Source: JANXUC01 sp964619065 (GTDB taxonomy: Bacteria; Acidobacteriota; Terriglobia; Terriglobales; Acidobacteriaceae). Taken from it: 64,000 nucleotides of DNA. The first letter of the stretch is position 1. Each line of letters opens with the position of its first letter. Location of the stretch: NCBI GenBank assembly GCA_964619065.1, contig CAZUCC010000018.1:1-64000 (forward strand), given 5' to 3'. This document shows, one piece after another, positions 62,440 through 64,000 of the stretch. The translations under genes and the position numbers were made by a program. The notes beneath the pieces are model-generated. The model saw only the letters and a list, made by a program, of their open reading frames with translations, did not search any database and was not told the origin of the DNA.

Positions 62440-62523
62440 GCAAACTCCCAGGTTCAGCCAAGTTACTGTGCTTCAGTAAGAAGGTCAACGCCTTTATCGT
62501 CGCACCACGTGAAGCTAAGAGTA

Positions 62524-63852
62524 CTAAGAAGTTACTGCCGCGGTTCCAATGTCCGCCATCCATTCCTCGAAAACACGCAGTGCAATTTCACACTGCTTCT
62601 GGTGACGTTCCTTGCGGTCACGGATACGCTGTTCGAGAGCAGGCAGCAGGTCGAAGGTAATATTTGCGGGCTGAAAGCGCTTCGGGTCTGCCTGCGTGAC
62701 GTAATTCATAAGAGACCCGAATGCCGAAGGCCGAGGAGGAGCGACTGGTGCGTCTCCAGTTGCCAGCCGTGCGGCTTGCATGCCAGCCAAGAGCCCAGTG
62801 GCAATGGATTCCACATAGCCTTCCACCCCGCAAATTTGTCCCGCGAAGAAGACGTTCAGGTGCTGTTTCATCTGCAAAGTGTCGCGCAACAATTCCGGCC
62901 CATTGATGTAGGTATTGCGGTGAATCTGCCCGTAGCGCAGGAAACGGGCCTGTTCCAATCCAGGGATGAGCCGCAGAACGCCCGCTTGATCGCCGAATTT
63001 CAGATGGTTCTGGAATCCGACCAGATTGTACGAATCCGCCCGCAGATTTTCCTGTCGCAACTGCACAACGGCATAGGGCCTCTTCCCCGTTCGCGGATCG
63101 ATCAAGCCCACCGGCTTCATGGGGCCAAAGCGCAGCGTATCCCGCCCGCGACGCGCGATTTCTTCAATCGGCAGGCAGCCTTCGAAGTAATTCAATTTTT
63201 CCCAGTCTTTTTCTTCCACCGATTCGGCCGCGATCAGCGCGTCGTAGAAGCAGTCGTACTCGTCTTTGGTCATGGGACAGTTGATGTAATCGGCAGTGCC
63301 TTTGTCGTAGCGCGCCGCCAGGTACACCTTCGAGCGGTCAATGGAATCCGCCTCGACGATGGGACTGATCGAATCGTAAAAGAAAAGCCGTGTGCTGCCG
63401 GTGAGCCACCCAATCTCCGCAGCCAGGGAGTCCGAGGTCAGCGGCCCGGTGGCCACGATCGTCAACTGTCCGGGGTCGATCTGCGTTACTTCCTCGCGGC
63501 GCACAAGAATCAGCGGCTCGTCCGTAATGGCTGCGGTCACTTTGGTGGAAAAAGTCGCGCGATCGACCGCCAGAGCGTGACCAGCAGGAACAGCACACTC
63601 CCGCGCGATTTCCAGCAGGAGTGATCCTGCGCGTTGCATCTCTTCTTTCAGCAGCCACGGAGCTGTGTATTCGCTGCTGGATTTCAGTGAATTCGAGCAG
63701 ACAAGCTCGGCGAAATCCTGCGTCTGATGCGCAGGCGTCGAACGCACGGGCCGCATTTCATAGAGCGTGACAGGCACTCCGCGCCGCGCACACTGCCATG
63801 CCGCCTCCGAACCCGCGAGGCCCGCGCCGACAATAGTGATGGGTTTCGTCAT
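62524..63852 (-). CDS. trmFO: Folate/FAD-dependent tRNA (uracil-5-)-methyltransferase TrmFO
   Basis: A 442-residue flavoprotein that makes 5-methyluridine-54 in tRNA with methylene-tetrahydrofolate. The FAD motif is GAGLAGSEAAWQC at residues ~7-19. EMRPVRSTPAHQTQDFAELV and CSNSLKS are family landmarks, and the conserved FAGQICGVEGYVESIATGLL follows toward the C-terminus. It shares the methyl donor with ThyX. It starts 48 bp after the end of the selB-like gene on the same strand. Confidence 0.97.
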   Translation of the reverse strand: MTKPITIVGAGLAGSEAAWQCARRGVPVTLYEMRPVRSTPAHQTQDFAELVCSNSLKSSSEYTAPWLLKEEMQRAGSLLLEIARECAVPAGHALAVDRATFSTKVTAAITDEPLILVRREEVTQIDPGQLTIVATGPLTSDSLAAEIGWLTGSTRLFFYDSISPIVEADSIDRSKVYLAARYDKGTADYINCPMTKDEYDCFYDALIAAESVEEKDWEKLNYFEGCLPIEEIARRGRDTLRFGPMKPVGLIDPRTGKRPYAVVQLRQENLRADSYNLVGFQNHLKFGDQAGVLRLIPGLEQARFLRYGQIHRNTYINGPELLRDTLQMKQHLNVFFAGQICGVEGYVESIATGLLAGMQAARLATGDAPVAPPRPSAFGSLMNYVTQADPKRFQPANITFDLLPALEQRIRDRKERHQKQCEIALRVFEEWMADIGTAAVTS

Positions 63853-63900
63853 GACGTGAGGAATTAGTCGATATCTAGTGTACTGCCCAAGGACACTACG

Positions 63901-64000
63901 TTAGAGAATCACGCGTTCGTTGCCCACGCGGCGCGTGATCCGTTCGCGATCCAGATATTCCAGCAGAGGGATAGCGTATTTGCGCGAGACTCCCGTCAGC
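63901..64000 (-). CDS. selB: C-terminal end of selenocysteine-specific elongation factor SelB (cut by window edge)
   Basis: Only the last 32 codons before TAA at 63901-63903 are inside the window. They read LTGVSRKYAIPLLEYLDRER, then ITRRVGNERVIL. This has the pattern of the last winged helix of SelB (S-R-K-x-A-I-x-L-L-E-Y-L-D-R-x-x-x-T-R-R), the part that binds the SECIS stem. SelB delivers Sec-tRNA to UGA codons. The gene is upstream of trmFO on the same strand. The match is short, so it is a strong hint, not proof. Confidence 0.72.
   Translation of the reverse strand, partial: LTGVSRKYAIPLLEYLDRERITRRVGNERVIL

Noticed and set aside
1..64000. Prophage, integrative element, CRISPR or defence island
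   Set aside because: No integrase, transposase, phage structural gene, direct-repeat array or known defence gene is visible; gene content is chromosomal.

Overview
The window looks like a piece of an Acidobacteriota-type chromosome. It is moderately GC-rich and Gram-negative in character, with many secreted proteins carrying signal peptides, two lipoproteins, an OmpA-like protein, TPR proteins, carboxypeptidase-regulatory-like proteins, a GloVer-type repeat lipoprotein, ThyX and TrmFO. The phylum assignment is an inference from gene content; no rRNA gene is present. I saw no tRNA, CRISPR array, prophage, transposase or conjugative module. This is mostly ordinary chromosomal DNA with housekeeping genes scattered among secreted-enzyme genes, and intergenic gaps that hold families of palindromic repeats.

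Layout. 1-8.4 kb: partial thyX, a secreted protein, an SDR/GNAT/dienelactone hydrolase operon, a small XRE regulator, a MXAN_5187-type protein, a CocE-type hydrolase and a ketopantoate-reductase-like gene. 8.6-12.5 kb: a lipoprotein, a Tat-exported GH28 enzyme, and a two-component pair whose kinase has an ethylene-receptor-like membrane domain. 13-25.8 kb: purH, a large TPR protein, a peroxiredoxin-like gene read through an in-frame TGA, a dinB gene with an internal stop, dgt, an M20 peptidase, an OmpA-like protein, an M14 carboxypeptidase and a dihaem cytochrome c. 26-37.5 kb: a GloVer repeat lipoprotein, a radical SAM protein, rhomboid and M28 peptidases, a LysW-like zinc ribbon, two small regulatory-like-domain proteins, rpsA, a HIT protein and ligA. 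37.7-49 kb: TPR protein, lipid kinase, membrane proteins, the molybdenum-cofactor genes moeA-moaC-(response regulator)-mog, pilT and another TPR protein. 49-52 kb: the queuosine-precursor genes queD-queE-queC and small proteins. 52-64 kb: an orphan ABC ATPase, phosphoesterase, esterase, RNase H, DinG-like helicase, der, a putative metallopeptidase, a membrane protein, trmFO and the last codons of a gene that reads as selB.

The most interesting signal is a selenocysteine pair. The gene at 16921-17493 has one in-frame TGA exactly where the peroxiredoxin-like motif F-Y-R-G-x-W-C-P-x-C has its first cysteine. A GC-rich hairpin with a G near the start of its loop sits 25 nt downstream, as expected of a bacterial SECIS. 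At the right edge (63901-64000, minus strand) the DNA encodes what looks like the C-terminal winged helix of SelB, the selenocysteine elongation factor. Together these suggest that the organism makes selenoproteins and that this gene is one of them, not a pseudogene.

Other points of note are the ethylene-receptor-like sensor with conserved Asp/Cys/His ligand positions, an orphan LysW-like carrier protein, several families of twin-hairpin or inverted-repeat elements, and a near-perfect ParB parS-like palindrome at 42479-42494.
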